This document shows positions 1 to 12,152 of a stretch of 64,000 bases of DNA, piece after piece. Below the pieces are notes generated by a model. That model did no database searches. It saw nothing but the letters and a program-made list of their open reading frames with translations, and was not told where the DNA came from. The translations under genes were made by a program, and so were the position numbers. The stretch covers positions 2,492,001 through 2,556,000 of the forward strand of contig NZ_AP019700.1 in NCBI RefSeq assembly GCF_006738645.1. Direction: 5' to 3'. Positions within the stretch are counted from its first letter, which is position 1; every line of letters starts with the position of its first letter. Source of the DNA: Stella humosa. GTDB taxonomy: Bacteria; Pseudomonadota; Alphaproteobacteria; ATCC43930; Allostellaceae.

Positions 1-144
1 GCATCGGTCCGGCAGCCGTCGAAAGCCGGCCGAGATGGCTTCGCCGAACCGGGCCTTGGCGAAGCGGGGCGGAAGTTCCTGGTCGCATCCAGACGGCCGA
101 CTCCGTACTATCCGCCCCAATAAAAGTATTCAGGGGAGGATATC

Positions 145-1122
145 ATGCTCAACCGCAGGACGATTCTGTCGGCGTTCGCCGGCGTCCTGGCCATTTCTGG
201 CGTACCGGCTGCCGGTCCGGCACTGGCCGACACCTATCCGTCCAAGCCCGTCACCTTCATCGTGCCATGGCCGGCCGGCGGGTCGAGCGACCTGACCATG
301 CGGGCATTGGCCGAGGCGGCCTCCAAGCATCTGGGCCAGCCGATCGTCATCGAGAACAAGGCCGGGGCCAGCGGCACGGCCGGACCGGCCGTAATGGCGG
401 CGGGCGCCAAGCCCGACGGCTATACCATCGCGCAGATGCCGATCACGGTCTTCCGCCTGCCCAACATGGTGAAGACCTCGTTCGATCCGGCAAAGGACTT
501 CACCTACATCCTGAACGTCACTGGCTATACCTTCGGCGTCGTCGTGAAGGCGGACGCCAAGTGGAAGACGTTCGGGGAACTGGTGGCCGACGCAAAGGCG
601 AACCCCGGCAAGGTCAGCTACGGCACGCCCGGTGCCGGCACCTCCCTGCACATCACCATGGAGCAGATCGCCGCCATGGCCGGCGTCAAGTTCACCCACG
701 TCCCCTTCAAGGGCGGGGCGGAGACGAACGCGGCGGTGCTGGGCGGCCACGTCTCGGCAGTGGCGGATTCCACCGGCTGGGGCAGCCTGGTCGACGCCAA
801 GGAACTGCGCCTGCTGGTGATCTGGGGCCAGCAGCGTTCCAAGCGGTGGCCCGACGTGCCGACCTTGAAGGAGGCCGGGTTCGACCTCGTTTCGAACTCG
901 CCGTTCGGCATCGCCGGGCCGAAGGGCATGGACCCCAAGATCGTCGCCAAGCTCCACGATGCCTTCAAGAAAGGCATGGAGGAGCCCTCCTATGCCGAGG
1001 CCATGCGCAAGTTCGACATGGAGCCCTTCTATATGTCGACGGCCGATTACGACAAGTTCGCGCGCGCCTCGATCGCCCAGGAGGCCAAGCTGGTCGAGAT
1101 GCTGGGCCTGAAGGCCAAGTGA
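145..1122 (+). CDS. TctC/Bug-family substrate-binding protein
   Basis: Periplasmic receptor of a tripartite tricarboxylate transporter; it captures a carboxylate and delivers it to the TctA/TctB membrane pair. The 325-residue length is normal. A Sec signal is visible: basic MLNRR start, hydrophobic core, ALA-D cleavage near residue 28. The family signature YPSKPVTFIVPWPAGG follows it, with GTPGAGTSLH further on. The ATG has a strong GGGGAGG ribosome site upstream. tctB and tctA follow at 31 and 13 bases, so this is a complete C-B-A operon. The ligand cannot be read from sequence: Bug receptors bind citrate, aromatic acids, amino acids and others. The family call is secure. Confidence 0.93.
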   Translation: MLNRRTILSAFAGVLAISGVPAAGPALADTYPSKPVTFIVPWPAGGSSDLTMRALAEAASKHLGQPIVIENKAGASGTAGPAVMAAGAKPDGYTIAQMPITVFRLPNMVKTSFDPAKDFTYILNVTGYTFGVVVKADAKWKTFGELVADAKANPGKVSYGTPGAGTSLHITMEQIAAMAGVKFTHVPFKGGAETNAAVLGGHVSAVADSTGWGSLVDAKELRLLVIWGQQRSKRWPDVPTLKEAGFDLVSNSPFGIAGPKGMDPKIVAKLHDAFKKGMEEPSYAEAMRKFDMEPFYMSTADYDKFARASIAQEAKLVEMLGLKAK

Positions 1123-1153
1123 GCGGGGCAGGGCGGTAGCGGGGGCCGGGCTG

Positions 1154-1606
1154 GTGCGGCCCGACCTGCCGAGCGGTCTGCTGTGGCTGGCCGCCGGTGC
1201 CTTCGTCGCCTGGGAGGGGTACGAGCTGGGCCTGGGGTCGGCCAACGACCCTGGCTCGGGCTTCGTGCTGTTCTGGGTCGGCCTGCTGCTGGTGGTCCTG
1301 GCGCTGGTGCAGCTGGGCCAGGCCCTGGCGCGGCCGGCGGAGGCGGGCATCCGGGCCTTGTGGCGTGACCTCCACTGGTGGAAGCCGGTGGGCGCGGTCG
1401 TCGTGCTGGCGATCTATGCCGTGGCCCTGCTGCCGGTCGGCTACCTGCTCTCCACCTTCGCCTTCCTGCTGGTCCTGATGCTGGCGGTCGACCGCAACCC
1501 GCCGGTCACGGCTGCGACCGTGGCGCTGTCGGCGACTGCGATCACCTTCCTGGTGTTCGACAAGTGGCTGGGCGTCGGCCTGCCCCGCGGCATCTTCTAC
1601 CTGTAG
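1154..1606 (+). CDS. TctB-family small membrane subunit
   Basis: Small integral-membrane subunit of the tripartite tricarboxylate transporter, 150 residues, with about four hydrophobic segments (near residues 5-20, 35-52, 75-95 and 105-135). Translation starts at GTG (reads MRPDLPSGLLWLAAG); no nearer ATG preserves the first membrane segment. It lies between the tctC-like receptor and the tctA-like permease. TctB proteins are poorly conserved, so the call rests on size, hydropathy and position. It should act only with its neighbours in the inner membrane. Confidence 0.85.
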   Translation: MRPDLPSGLLWLAAGAFVAWEGYELGLGSANDPGSGFVLFWVGLLLVVLALVQLGQALARPAEAGIRALWRDLHWWKPVGAVVVLAIYAVALLPVGYLLSTFAFLLVLMLAVDRNPPVTAATVALSATAITFLVFDKWLGVGLPRGIFYL

Positions 1607-1619
1607 CGCCGGGGCCGCG

Positions 1620-3125
1620 ATGGATCTCCTCAACAGCCTGGCGCTCGGCTTCTCCGTCGCGCTCAGCCCGATCAACCTCGCCTATTGCTTCGGCGGCGTC
1701 TTCGTCGGCACGCTGATCGGCGTGCTGCCCGGCATCGGCCCGGTGGCCGCGATGTCGCTGCTGCTGCCCGCCACCTTCGCCGTGCCGCCGGAATCGGCCA
1801 TCATCCTGATGGCCGGGGTCTATTACGGCTCGATGTATGGCGGCTCTACCACCGCCATCCTGGTCAACATCCCGGGCGAGGCGGCGTCGGTCGTCACCTG
1901 CCTCGACGGCTACCAGATGGCGCGCCAGGGGCGGGCAGGGGCCGCACTCGGGATGGCCGCCATCGGCTCGTTCCTCGCCGGCACGCTGGCGGTCGTCGGC
2001 CTGATGCTGGTGGCGCCGACGCTGGCGCGCTTTGCCATCAAGTTCGGCCCGGCCGAATATTTCAGCCTGATGGTGCTGGGCCTGTCGATCCTGGCCTACC
2101 TGTCGCACGGCTCGCTGGTGAAGGCCGTGATCATGGCGGCGGCCGGCCTGATCCTGGGCCTGGTCGGCCTGGACTCGATCACCGCCATCCCGCGCCTCAC
2201 CTTCGACCGCATGGAGCTGGTGGACGGGCTGGGGCTGGTGCCGATCGTCATGGGCCTCTTCGGCGTGGCCGAGATCCTGGCCAACCTGGAACAGGAGCTG
2301 AAGCGCGAGATCTTCGCCCGCCGCATCACCGGCCTGATGCCGACCCGCGACGACTGGCGGCGGAGCGCCTGGCCGCTGGCCCGCGGCTCGGTCCTGGGCT
2401 TCATCCTGGGCATCCTGCCGGGCGGCGGGGCGGTGATCTCGTCCTTCCTGTCCTACGGGCTGGAAAAGCGCCTGTCGAAAACGCCGGAGCGCTTCGGGAA
2501 AGGGGCGATCGAGGGCGTGGCCGGGCCGGAGGCGGCCAACAACGCCGCGGCCGGCGGCGGCTTCATCCCGCTGATGACGCTGGGTATCCCGCCCAATGTC
2601 GTGATGGCCCTGCTGATGGGCGCCTTCATCGTCCACGGCCTGCAGCCGGGGCCGCTGCTGATGGTGCAGAAGCCCGACATCTTCTGGGGCATCGTCGCCA
2701 GCATGTATATCGGCAACATCATGCTGCTGATCCTCAACCTGCCGCTGATCGGCATGTGGGTGCAGCTGCTGAAGGTGCCCTATCGCATCCTCTTCCCGCT
2801 GATCCTGCTGTTCTGCGTCATCGGCGTCTACACGGCCTCGGGGGCCATCTTCGACGTCTACCTGATGATCGGCTTCGGCGTGCTGGGCTACCTGATGCGC
2901 AAGTTCGGCTACGAGCCGGCACCCCTGGTGCTGGCCTTCGTGCTGGGCCCGATGCTGGAGAACAACCTGCGCAAGGCGCTGCTGCTGGCGCAGGGCGACT
3001 TCATGACCTTCGTCGAACGGCCGATCTCGGCGACCTGCCTGGCGATCGCGGCATTGCTCTTGCTTTCACCCCTGCTGCCACGCTTTGGCGCGCGCCGTAA
3101 CGCAATCGCGCTTGAGCAATCCTAG
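1620..3125 (+). CDS. TctA-family large permease subunit
   Basis: Large permease subunit of the tripartite tricarboxylate transporter, 501 residues, multi-spanning. Family hallmarks are visible: the N-terminal GVLPGIGPVAAMSLLLP, then YYGSMYGGSTTAILVNIPGE, and the internally repeated half-motif LGILPGGGAVISSF with PEAANNAAAGGGFIPL. It moves the substrate delivered by the TctC receptor, normally with the proton or sodium gradient (family knowledge). It is the last gene of the first TTT operon; no clear hairpin terminator follows before the dksA-like gene. Confidence 0.95.
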   Translation: MDLLNSLALGFSVALSPINLAYCFGGVFVGTLIGVLPGIGPVAAMSLLLPATFAVPPESAIILMAGVYYGSMYGGSTTAILVNIPGEAASVVTCLDGYQMARQGRAGAALGMAAIGSFLAGTLAVVGLMLVAPTLARFAIKFGPAEYFSLMVLGLSILAYLSHGSLVKAVIMAAAGLILGLVGLDSITAIPRLTFDRMELVDGLGLVPIVMGLFGVAEILANLEQELKREIFARRITGLMPTRDDWRRSAWPLARGSVLGFILGILPGGGAVISSFLSYGLEKRLSKTPERFGKGAIEGVAGPEAANNAAAGGGFIPLMTLGIPPNVVMALLMGAFIVHGLQPGPLLMVQKPDIFWGIVASMYIGNIMLLILNLPLIGMWVQLLKVPYRILFPLILLFCVIGVYTASGAIFDVYLMIGFGVLGYLMRKFGYEPAPLVLAFVLGPMLENNLRKALLLAQGDFMTFVERPISATCLAIAALLLLSPLLPRFGARRNAIALEQS

Positions 3126-3174
3126 AAGTATCGCTAACCACCTACCGACGAGGACGGGTTGAGGGAGCGCCACC

Positions 3175-3729
3175 GTGAAGGCTAGTTCCAATCGCGAAAA
3201 TTCCGGCAACCTCAAGTTCGTCGCTATGACGGCTGCGGTGACCGGCAAGGCCGGGGAATCCTACCGATCTTCCGCATTCGACGGCGATACCCAGGTGGAC
3301 GAGGCGGCGGCCGAGCGGCCTGACCTGCCGCCGGGCTACCTGCCGTCGGAGCGCGAGTCGTTCATGAACCCGCTGCAGCGGGAGTATTTCCGCCAGAAGC
3401 TGCTGCGCTGGCGGGCGGAACTGCAGCGGGAATCGACCGAGACGCTGCAGCACCTCAAGGAAGAGACGCTGTCCCAGCCCGACCTGACCGACCGGGCCTC
3501 GCTGGAGACGGACCGCTCGCTCGAACTGCGCACCCGGGATCGGGAGCGCAAGCTGATCGCCAAGATCGATGCCGCGCTCGAACGCATCGAGGATGGCAGC
3601 TACGGCTATTGCGAGGAGACGAGCGAGCCGATCGGCCTGCGCCGGCTGGAGGCCCGCCCGATCGCCACCCTCAGCCTGGAGGCGCAGGAGCGGCACGAGC
3701 GGATGGAGCGCACGCACCGCGACGACTGA
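3175..3729 (+). CDS. dksA: DksA-family RNA polymerase-binding transcription factor
   Basis: DksA-type regulator that binds in the RNA polymerase secondary channel and, with ppGpp, adjusts transcription to nutrient status (family knowledge). The core NPLQREYFRQKLLRWRAEL, the coiled-coil region with DLTDRASLETDRSLELRTRD, and the C-terminal PIATLSLEAQERHERMER are typical of alphaproteobacterial members. Only one of the four zinc-finger cysteines remains (YGYCEETSEP), which is usual in this class. The GTG start at 3175 has GAGGGAG upstream and gives a roughly 60-residue N-terminal extension before the conserved core. An internal ATG at 3226 would shorten it. It lies directly upstream of recA but the recA SOS box separates the two units. 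Confidence 0.9.
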   Translation: MKASSNRENSGNLKFVAMTAAVTGKAGESYRSSAFDGDTQVDEAAAERPDLPPGYLPSERESFMNPLQREYFRQKLLRWRAELQRESTETLQHLKEETLSQPDLTDRASLETDRSLELRTRDRERKLIAKIDAALERIEDGSYGYCEETSEPIGLRRLEARPIATLSLEAQERHERMERTHRDD

Positions 3730-3787
3730 CCGCAAGCCATCTCTCGCCGGCCGAGGGCGGGTGTCGTTTTTCGGCCATGGCGCAGGA

Positions 3788-3802
3788 GAACGAACAACGA
3801 AC
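3788..3802 (+). promoter_or_regulatory. LexA (SOS) box upstream of recA
   Basis: A perfect GAAC-N7-GAAC direct repeat lies 86 bases upstream of the recA ATG. This is the established LexA operator of Alphaproteobacteria, unlike the palindromic CTGT-type box of E. coli. It predicts LexA repression of recA with induction on DNA damage. A third overlapping GAAC begins at 3792, so exact register could be debated. lexA itself is not in the window. Confidence 0.85.
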
Positions 3803-3887
3803 ATTCGCCCTCGACCGACGTGAACAAATGAAGTACGGTGCCCGTCATTGCATCGCCCCCATGGGCGTGGAATAAGGGGACCGGGCT

Positions 3888-4964
<1,077 letters not shown>

Positions 4965-4989
4965 CGCCGGCTCCAGCATTCCGACGACG

Positions 4990-5020
4990 GAAGGCCGGGG
5001 CCGAAAAAGCCCCGGCCTTC
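4990..5020 (+). terminator. Rho-independent terminator after recA
   Basis: Perfect 12-bp stem (GAAGGCCGGGGC, 4990-5001, with its complement 5009-5020) around a 7-base CGAAAAA loop, followed by TGCGTTTCC. It begins 26 bases after the recA stop and should separate recA from alaS transcripts. Confidence 0.85.
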
Positions 5021-5171
5021 TGCGTTTCCACCTGTTCCGTGCGGCCCGGCCGTTCTGGACAGGGTTTCCAGCAGCCTATAGAAGCACCGGTTCGATGGAA
5101 CGAAGCGGGATCGCCCAAGCACCCGGTCGACCCCGCAGCAGGCACGCAATAGCAGGATCGAGAGGCCCCGC

Positions 5172-7817
<2,646 letters not shown>

Positions 7818-7929
7818 CGCATCCGCGCACGACCGGGGACGGCCGGCAGGCCCACCCGGTTACGCGCATCGGGCCATCGCGGCTAGAGTTTCCCGCGAGA
7901 GGCCGCTAGCATCCTCGATCTTAGCAATC

Positions 7930-8712
7930 GTGCGTCGGCGGGGGGTCGGCGTTCCGCTGCTTCAGATCGGAGATCGCGAAGCCGTGCCCGCTCGCCCGAT
8001 GCATTCCCTGGAATCGCTGCGCTGGACCGAGAACCTTCTCGTCCATCATGCCTTTGAAATATCCCAACTGGACGGTGACTACCTGGAGTTCGGCGTCTTC
8101 CGCGGCTCCAGCTTCATCCAAGCCTATTTTTCGGCGATGCAGATCGTCGCCGGCTTCCTGGGCGGGCGCTGGGACGCGGCCGGCGGCAAGGACGACCCGA
8201 CCGACATGAGCAAGGTCTGGGCCCGCCAGCAATGGGAGCAGATGCGCTTCATCGCCTTCGACTCCTTTTCCGGCGTGCCCAAGCCGGGAAAGATCGATTC
8301 GATCCTGCCGATATTCCGCGAGGGAGCATACGCAGCCCCCCGCGACGAGTTCCTGAAGGAGCTGCGCAAGGTCGGCGTCGATCTCGACAAGGTGCGGATC
8401 GTCGAGGGGTTCTACGAACAGTCGTTGACGCCCGAGGCCGCGGCGCGGCTGGAGCTGAAGCGCATCGCCGTCGTCCATATCGACAGCGACCTCTATGAAT
8501 CGGCCAAGCAGGCGCTGGCCTTCTGCACGCCCTATTTCCGCGACGGCACCATCGTCATCTTCGACGACTGGTTCCAGTTCCGCGGCAACCCGCAGTTGGG
8601 CGAGCAGCGTGCCTTCAACGAATGGCGGGCGGCCCATCCGGAATGGCTGGTGCAGGACTACCTGACCGAAGGCTCGTTCCGGAAGGCCTTCATCCTGTCG
8701 CAGCCGGTCTGA
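7930..8712 (+). CDS. TylF/macrocin O-methyltransferase-like protein
   Basis: SAM-dependent methyltransferase-like protein of the TylF family (about 240-260 residues). The family's N-terminal pattern LESLRWTENLLV is present, then the SAM-binding type sequence LDGDYLEFGVFRGSS, and later VVHIDSDLYESAKQAL and FDDWFQFRGNP, which in TylF relatives contribute acidic metal ligands. The acceptor is unknown; TylF relatives act on sugars in antibiotics or cell-surface polysaccharides. No biosynthetic cluster surrounds it: it sits alone between alaS and icd. The GTG at 7930 is the longest start; GTG 7984 (with CGGAG upstream) or ATG 7999 fit the conserved region equally well. Confidence 0.8.
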   Translation: MRRRGVGVPLLQIGDREAVPARPMHSLESLRWTENLLVHHAFEISQLDGDYLEFGVFRGSSFIQAYFSAMQIVAGFLGGRWDAAGGKDDPTDMSKVWARQQWEQMRFIAFDSFSGVPKPGKIDSILPIFREGAYAAPRDEFLKELRKVGVDLDKVRIVEGFYEQSLTPEAAARLELKRIAVVHIDSDLYESAKQALAFCTPYFRDGTIVIFDDWFQFRGNPQLGEQRAFNEWRAAHPEWLVQDYLTEGSFRKAFILSQPV

Positions 8713-8724
8713 GCCGAAACGAGA

Positions 8725-8750
8725 AGGGGCGGCCAGGCCTGGCCGCCCCT
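8725..8750. terminator. Bidirectional terminator between the methyltransferase gene and icd
   Basis: Perfect 26-base palindrome, AGGGGCGGCCAGG joined to its complement, lying 12 bases after the methyltransferase stop and 26 bases from the icd stop. It is GC-rich with A/T residues on the flanks and is well placed to end both convergent transcripts. Confidence 0.75.
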
Positions 8751-8776
8751 CCCGCGCGATCGCCGATCGGAACCGG

Positions 8777-9991
8777 TCAGGCCAGGGCGGCCTGCAGGTT
8801 CTGGTCGAGCTTGTCGAGGAACTGGTTGGTCGTCAGCCAGGGCTGGTTCGGCCCGATCAGCAGTGCCAGGTCCTTGGTCATGAAGCCGGCCTCGACCGTG
8901 TCGACGCAGACCTTCTCCAGCGTCTCGGCGAACTTCGCCACGTCCGGCGTGCCGTCGAACTTGGCGCGGTAATAGAGGCCGCGGGTCCAGGCGAAGATCG
9001 ACGCGATCGGGTTGGTCGACGTCTCCTTGCCCTTCTGGTGCTCGCGATAATGGCGGGTGACCGTGCCGTGCGCGGCCTCGGCCTCTACGGTCTTGCCGTC
9101 CGGCGTCAGCAGCACGGACGTCATCATGCCGAGCGAGCCGTAGCCCTGGGCCACCACGTCGCTCTGCACGTCGCCGTCGTAGTTCTTGCACGCCCAGACG
9201 AACCCGCCCGACCACTTCAGCGCGCTCGCCACCATGTCGTCGATCAGGCGATGCTCGTAGGTGAGCGAGGCGGCCTTGAACTTGTCGGCGAACTCCTGGT
9301 CGAACACCTCCTGGAAGATGTCCTTGAAGCGCCCGTCATAGGCCTTGAGGATGGTGTTCTTGGTCGAGAGATAGACCGGGTACTTCCGCTCCAGCCCGTA
9401 GTTGAAGCAGGTGCGCGCGAAGGCGGCGATCGATTCGTCCAGGTTGTACATGGCCAGCGCCACGCCGCCGCCCGGGAACTTGTAGACCTCGTGCTCGATC
9501 GTCTTGCCGCCGTCCTCGGGCACGAAGGTGATCGTCAGCTTACCCTTGCCCGGCACCACGAAGTCTGTCGCGCGATACTGGTCGCCGAAGGCATGGCGGC
9601 CGATGACGATGGGCTGCGTCCAGGTGGGAACGATGCGCGGCACGTTCTTGCAGATGATCGGCTCGCGGAAGATCGAGCCGTCGAGGATGTTGCGGATCGT
9701 GCCGTTGGGCGACTTCCACATCTTCTTCAGGCCGAACTCCTCGACCCGCTGCTCGTCCGGCGTGATCGTGGCGCACTTCACGGCGACGCCGTACTTCTTC
9801 GTCGCCTCGGCCGAATCGATCGTGATCTGGTCGTTCGTCTCGTCCCGCTTCTGGACGCTGAGGTCGTAGTACTTCAGGTCGATGTCGAGATAGGGCAGGA
9901 TCAGCTTGTCCTTGATCATCTGCCAGATGATGCGGGTCATCTCGTCGCCGTCCATCTCGACGACGGGGTTCGCGACCTTGATCTTCTTCAC
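8777..9991 (-). CDS. icd: NADP-dependent isocitrate dehydrogenase
   Basis: TCA-cycle enzyme oxidatively decarboxylating isocitrate to 2-oxoglutarate with NADP. The 404-residue protein belongs to the eukaryote-like homodimeric type: it starts [20 protein letters not shown] and contains the substrate-site segment [19 protein letters not shown], the [13 protein letters not shown] segment and the late [18 protein letters not shown] region. I chose GTG 9991, which has GGAGA about nine bases upstream. A longer open frame to 10093 adds a low-complexity arginine-rich leader with no family support. It converges on the methyltransferase gene with a shared terminator. Confidence 0.97.
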   Translation of the reverse strand: MKKIKVANPVVEMDGDEMTRIIWQMIKDKLILPYLDIDLKYYDLSVQKRDETNDQITIDSAEATKKYGVAVKCATITPDEQRVEEFGLKKMWKSPNGTIRNILDGSIFREPIICKNVPRIVPTWTQPIVIGRHAFGDQYRATDFVVPGKGKLTITFVPEDGGKTIEHEVYKFPGGGVALAMYNLDESIAAFARTCFNYGLERKYPVYLSTKNTILKAYDGRFKDIFQEVFDQEFADKFKAASLTYEHRLIDDMVASALKWSGGFVWACKNYDGDVQSDVVAQGYGSLGMMTSVLLTPDGKTVEAEAAHGTVTRHYREHQKGKETSTNPIASIFAWTRGLYYRAKFDGTPDVAKFAETLEKVCVDTVEAGFMTKDLALLIGPNQPWLTTNQFLDKLDQNLQAALA

Positions 9992-10113
9992 GGGGATTGG
10001 TCTCCGGGCTCTCGAAAGAGGGTAAGCCCGCCGGGCAGGGGGTGCGGGCGGGCGATAAGCGGCGCACGATAGCACCTCGCACCTGCCAGGCAAGCGCGGC
10101 GTATCCGCGCAAA

Positions 10114-10698
10114 TCAGGCCCAGCGATCCTGAAAGGCAAAGCGCGGCGCCGGCGCCGCCTCGAGCGTCGCCAGGAGGGCGGGCACGCTGTCGGCGACGGT
10201 GAAATAGTCACGCAACGCGTCCGGCCCGTAGCCGGCGGCGATGGCGTGGTCGATCAGGGCCAGCAGGGGCTGCCAGTAGCCGCCGATGTCGAGGATGCCG
10301 ATCGGCAGGTCGTGCAGGCCGATCTGGCGCCAGGTCGCCACTTCCATGGTTTCGTCCAGGGTACCAAGCGCCCCCGGCAGGACGGCCACGGCCGAGGCCC
10401 GCTCGACCATCCGGCGCTTGCGCTCGTGCATATTGTCGACGACGACCAGCTCGCTGACGCCGGCATGGGCGATCTCGATGGTGTAGAGCCGGCGCGGGAT
10501 TATGCCGACGACGCGCCCGCCTGCCGCCAGGCAGGCATCGGCCAGAATGCCCATGAGGCCGACGCGCCCGCCGCCGAAGACGAGCTCGGTGCCCTGCCGG
10601 GCGAGCAGCCGGCCCAGTTCCTCGGCGGCTGCCCGGTGGGCGGGGTCGTGCCCGGCCTGGGCACCGCAGTAGACGCAGAGCGATCGGAGCTTTGGCAT
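10114..10698 (-). CDS. LOG-family cytokinin riboside 5'-monophosphate phosphoribohydrolase-like protein
   Basis: Rossmann-fold protein of the LOG/TIGR00730 family (often mis-labelled lysine decarboxylase) that cleaves ribose 5-phosphate from purine nucleotides in characterised relatives. The 194 residues include the N-terminal [26 protein letters not shown], and the active-site region [14 protein letters not shown]. The canonical motif is PGGxGTxxE; here the second glycine is alanine, a mild deviation. The start [11 protein letters not shown] at 10698 fits the family; a longer frame upstream runs across the cytochrome c' gene and is rejected. A 14-base palindrome lies just upstream. Confidence 0.9.
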   Translation of the reverse strand: MPKLRSLCVYCGAQAGHDPAHRAAAEELGRLLARQGTELVFGGGRVGLMGILADACLAAGGRVVGIIPRRLYTIEIAHAGVSELVVVDNMHERKRRMVERASAVAVLPGALGTLDETMEVATWRQIGLHDLPIGILDIGGYWQPLLALIDHAIAAGYGPDALRDYFTVADSVPALLATLEAAPAPRFAFQDRWA

Positions 10699-10706
10699 GG
10701 TTTCCG

Positions 10707-10720
10707 TCACGAACTCGTGA
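10707..10720. promoter_or_regulatory. Palindromic candidate operator between LOG gene and cytochrome c'
   Basis: TCACGA-AC-TCGTGA, perfect 6-base arms with a 2-base centre, beginning nine bases upstream of the LOG start codon in the divergent intergenic region. It could be a repressor site for either gene or overlap the LOG leader. No regulator gene is adjacent, so the function is inference. Confidence 0.35.
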
Positions 10721-10827
10721 GTCCCGGTTGAAGCCTGATACGATAGGGTCGGTTTCGTCTGCCGGATCAGGGGGATTCTACCCCGAACGGCGACGCGCCG
10801 TATGGCGCGCAATGGGAGAGGTAGGAC

Positions 10828-11301
10828 ATGAGCGTTCTGGGTCGGGGCTCGGTCTTCGTGGCGGCCTTCGCTGCGGTACTGGGAGTGGGGTTGATGGCCG
10901 AGGCGCAGCAGCGTCCGCCGGCCGACATCATCGCGGCACGCCAGCAGGCGATGAAGACGCTGGGTGCCGAGATGAAGGGGATCGGCGACGCCGCCAAGGC
11001 GGGCTCGATCACCAAGGAGGACGCGTCTGCCCGCGCCTCCAAGATCAACGAGATCGCCAATCAGATGGTTAGCTGGTTCCCTGCAGGGACCGGGCCGGAA
11101 TCGGGCGTGAAGACGGCGGCACTGCCGGCGATCTGGGAGAAGCCGGCCGACTACAAGGCGGCGATCGACCGCTTCGCGGGGGAGTCGGCCAAGCTGGTCG
11201 CCGCGGCCAATACCGGCAACGCGGCGACGATCGCGGCCGCCCAGGGCGAGGTGGGCAAGAGCTGCGGCGGCTGTCACCAGATCGCGCGCCAGCGCAACTG
11301 A
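10828..11301 (+). CDS. Class II cytochrome c (cytochrome c' type)
   Basis: Periplasmic haem protein with the four-helix cytochrome c' fold. The 157-residue precursor has a signal peptide (hydrophobic to about residue 23, AEA-QQ cleavage) and a single haem-binding CGGCH motif near the C-terminus, the normal position in class II cytochromes. Such proteins carry electrons or bind NO (family knowledge). GGGAGAGG precedes the ATG. A cytochrome b561 gene follows at 92 bases, a common pairing in Proteobacteria, so the two probably exchange electrons across the inner membrane surface. Confidence 0.92.
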   Translation: MSVLGRGSVFVAAFAAVLGVGLMAEAQQRPPADIIAARQQAMKTLGAEMKGIGDAAKAGSITKEDASARASKINEIANQMVSWFPAGTGPESGVKTAALPAIWEKPADYKAAIDRFAGESAKLVAAANTGNAATIAAAQGEVGKSCGGCHQIARQRN

Positions 11302-11393
11302 GCCGAGCGAAGTCGGGGCGGTCCGACCTGCCGGGCCGCCCCGGCCGTTGCGGCGCGCAAGTGCCTTTGGTCGAGATGGGGTGAGGGACGGGA

Positions 11394-12077
11394 ATGGCGC
11401 GCAGACCGTTCGGCGAACGGGTCAAGGTGTGGGACGGGGCCGTGCGGCTGGTCCATTGGGGCATCGTCGTGACCTTCGGCGTGTCCTGGTGGAGCATCAG
11501 CAACGGCCGCATGGATATCCACCTGCCGGCCGGCTACACGATGATGGCGCTGGTCCTGTTCCGCATCCTCTGGGGCTTCGTCGGCAGCGACACGGCCCGC
11601 TTCTCACGCTTCGTGCGCGGGCCCGCGGCCGTGCTGGGCTATGCCCGCACCATGCTGAAGCCGCGCGGCAGCGGCACGCTGATCGGCCACAACCCGCTGG
11701 GCGCGCTCAGCGTCCTGGCCTTGCTGGGGCTGTTGCTGGCCCAGGTGCTGCTCGGCCTCTTCGCGGTCGATACCGATGGCATCGAGTCCGGTCCGCTGGC
11801 CCATCTCGTTTCGTTCGACACCGGCCGCCTGGCGTCCTGGCTGCACGGGCTGGGCTTCGACGCGCTGCGGATCGTGGCCGCCATCCACATCCTGGCCGTG
11901 CTCTATTATCTGGTGGTCAAGCGGAACGACCTGATCGGGCCGATGATCACCGGCATCAAGCGCCTGCCGATCACCACCCGGCGGCCGGTGCGCATGGTCA
12001 GCCCCTGGATCGCGGCGGTGCTGTTTGCGGTGGTGGCCGGTCTCGTCTGGCTGCTGGTGACCCATCCGCCGCGGTAA
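11394..12077 (+). CDS. Cytochrome b561-family membrane haem protein
   Basis: Integral-membrane di-haem b-type cytochrome, 227 residues, four main hydrophobic helices plus a C-terminal one. Conserved histidines within helices are visible in VRLVHWGIV near residue 21, SWLHGLGF, and VAAIHILAVL. Relatives act as electron carriers between the quinone pool and periplasmic cytochromes. It follows the cytochrome c' gene on the same strand, which suggests a two-protein electron-transfer module. No hydrogenase or dehydrogenase catalytic partner is next to it, so the donor remains open. Confidence 0.88.
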   Translation: MARRPFGERVKVWDGAVRLVHWGIVVTFGVSWWSISNGRMDIHLPAGYTMMALVLFRILWGFVGSDTARFSRFVRGPAAVLGYARTMLKPRGSGTLIGHNPLGALSVLALLGLLLAQVLLGLFAVDTDGIESGPLAHLVSFDTGRLASWLHGLGFDALRIVAAIHILAVLYYLVVKRNDLIGPMITGIKRLPITTRRPVRMVSPWIAAVLFAVVAGLVWLLVTHPPR

Positions 12078-12152
12078 GCGCTTGCGCTTTTAGTCGGTGG
12101 CGGCCGTACGCTTGTTGCTGTTGTGGCAGCGCGCGTATTACGTTCGTCACCA

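Noticed and set aside
1-144. Start of the window before the first transporter gene
   Set aside because: No gene, RNA or clear promoter recognised; only the GGGGAGG ribosome site of the first gene is visible.
3598-3729. DksA missing zinc-finger cysteines as a sign of decay
   Set aside because: Alphaproteobacterial DksA proteins normally lack these cysteines; the rest is well conserved.
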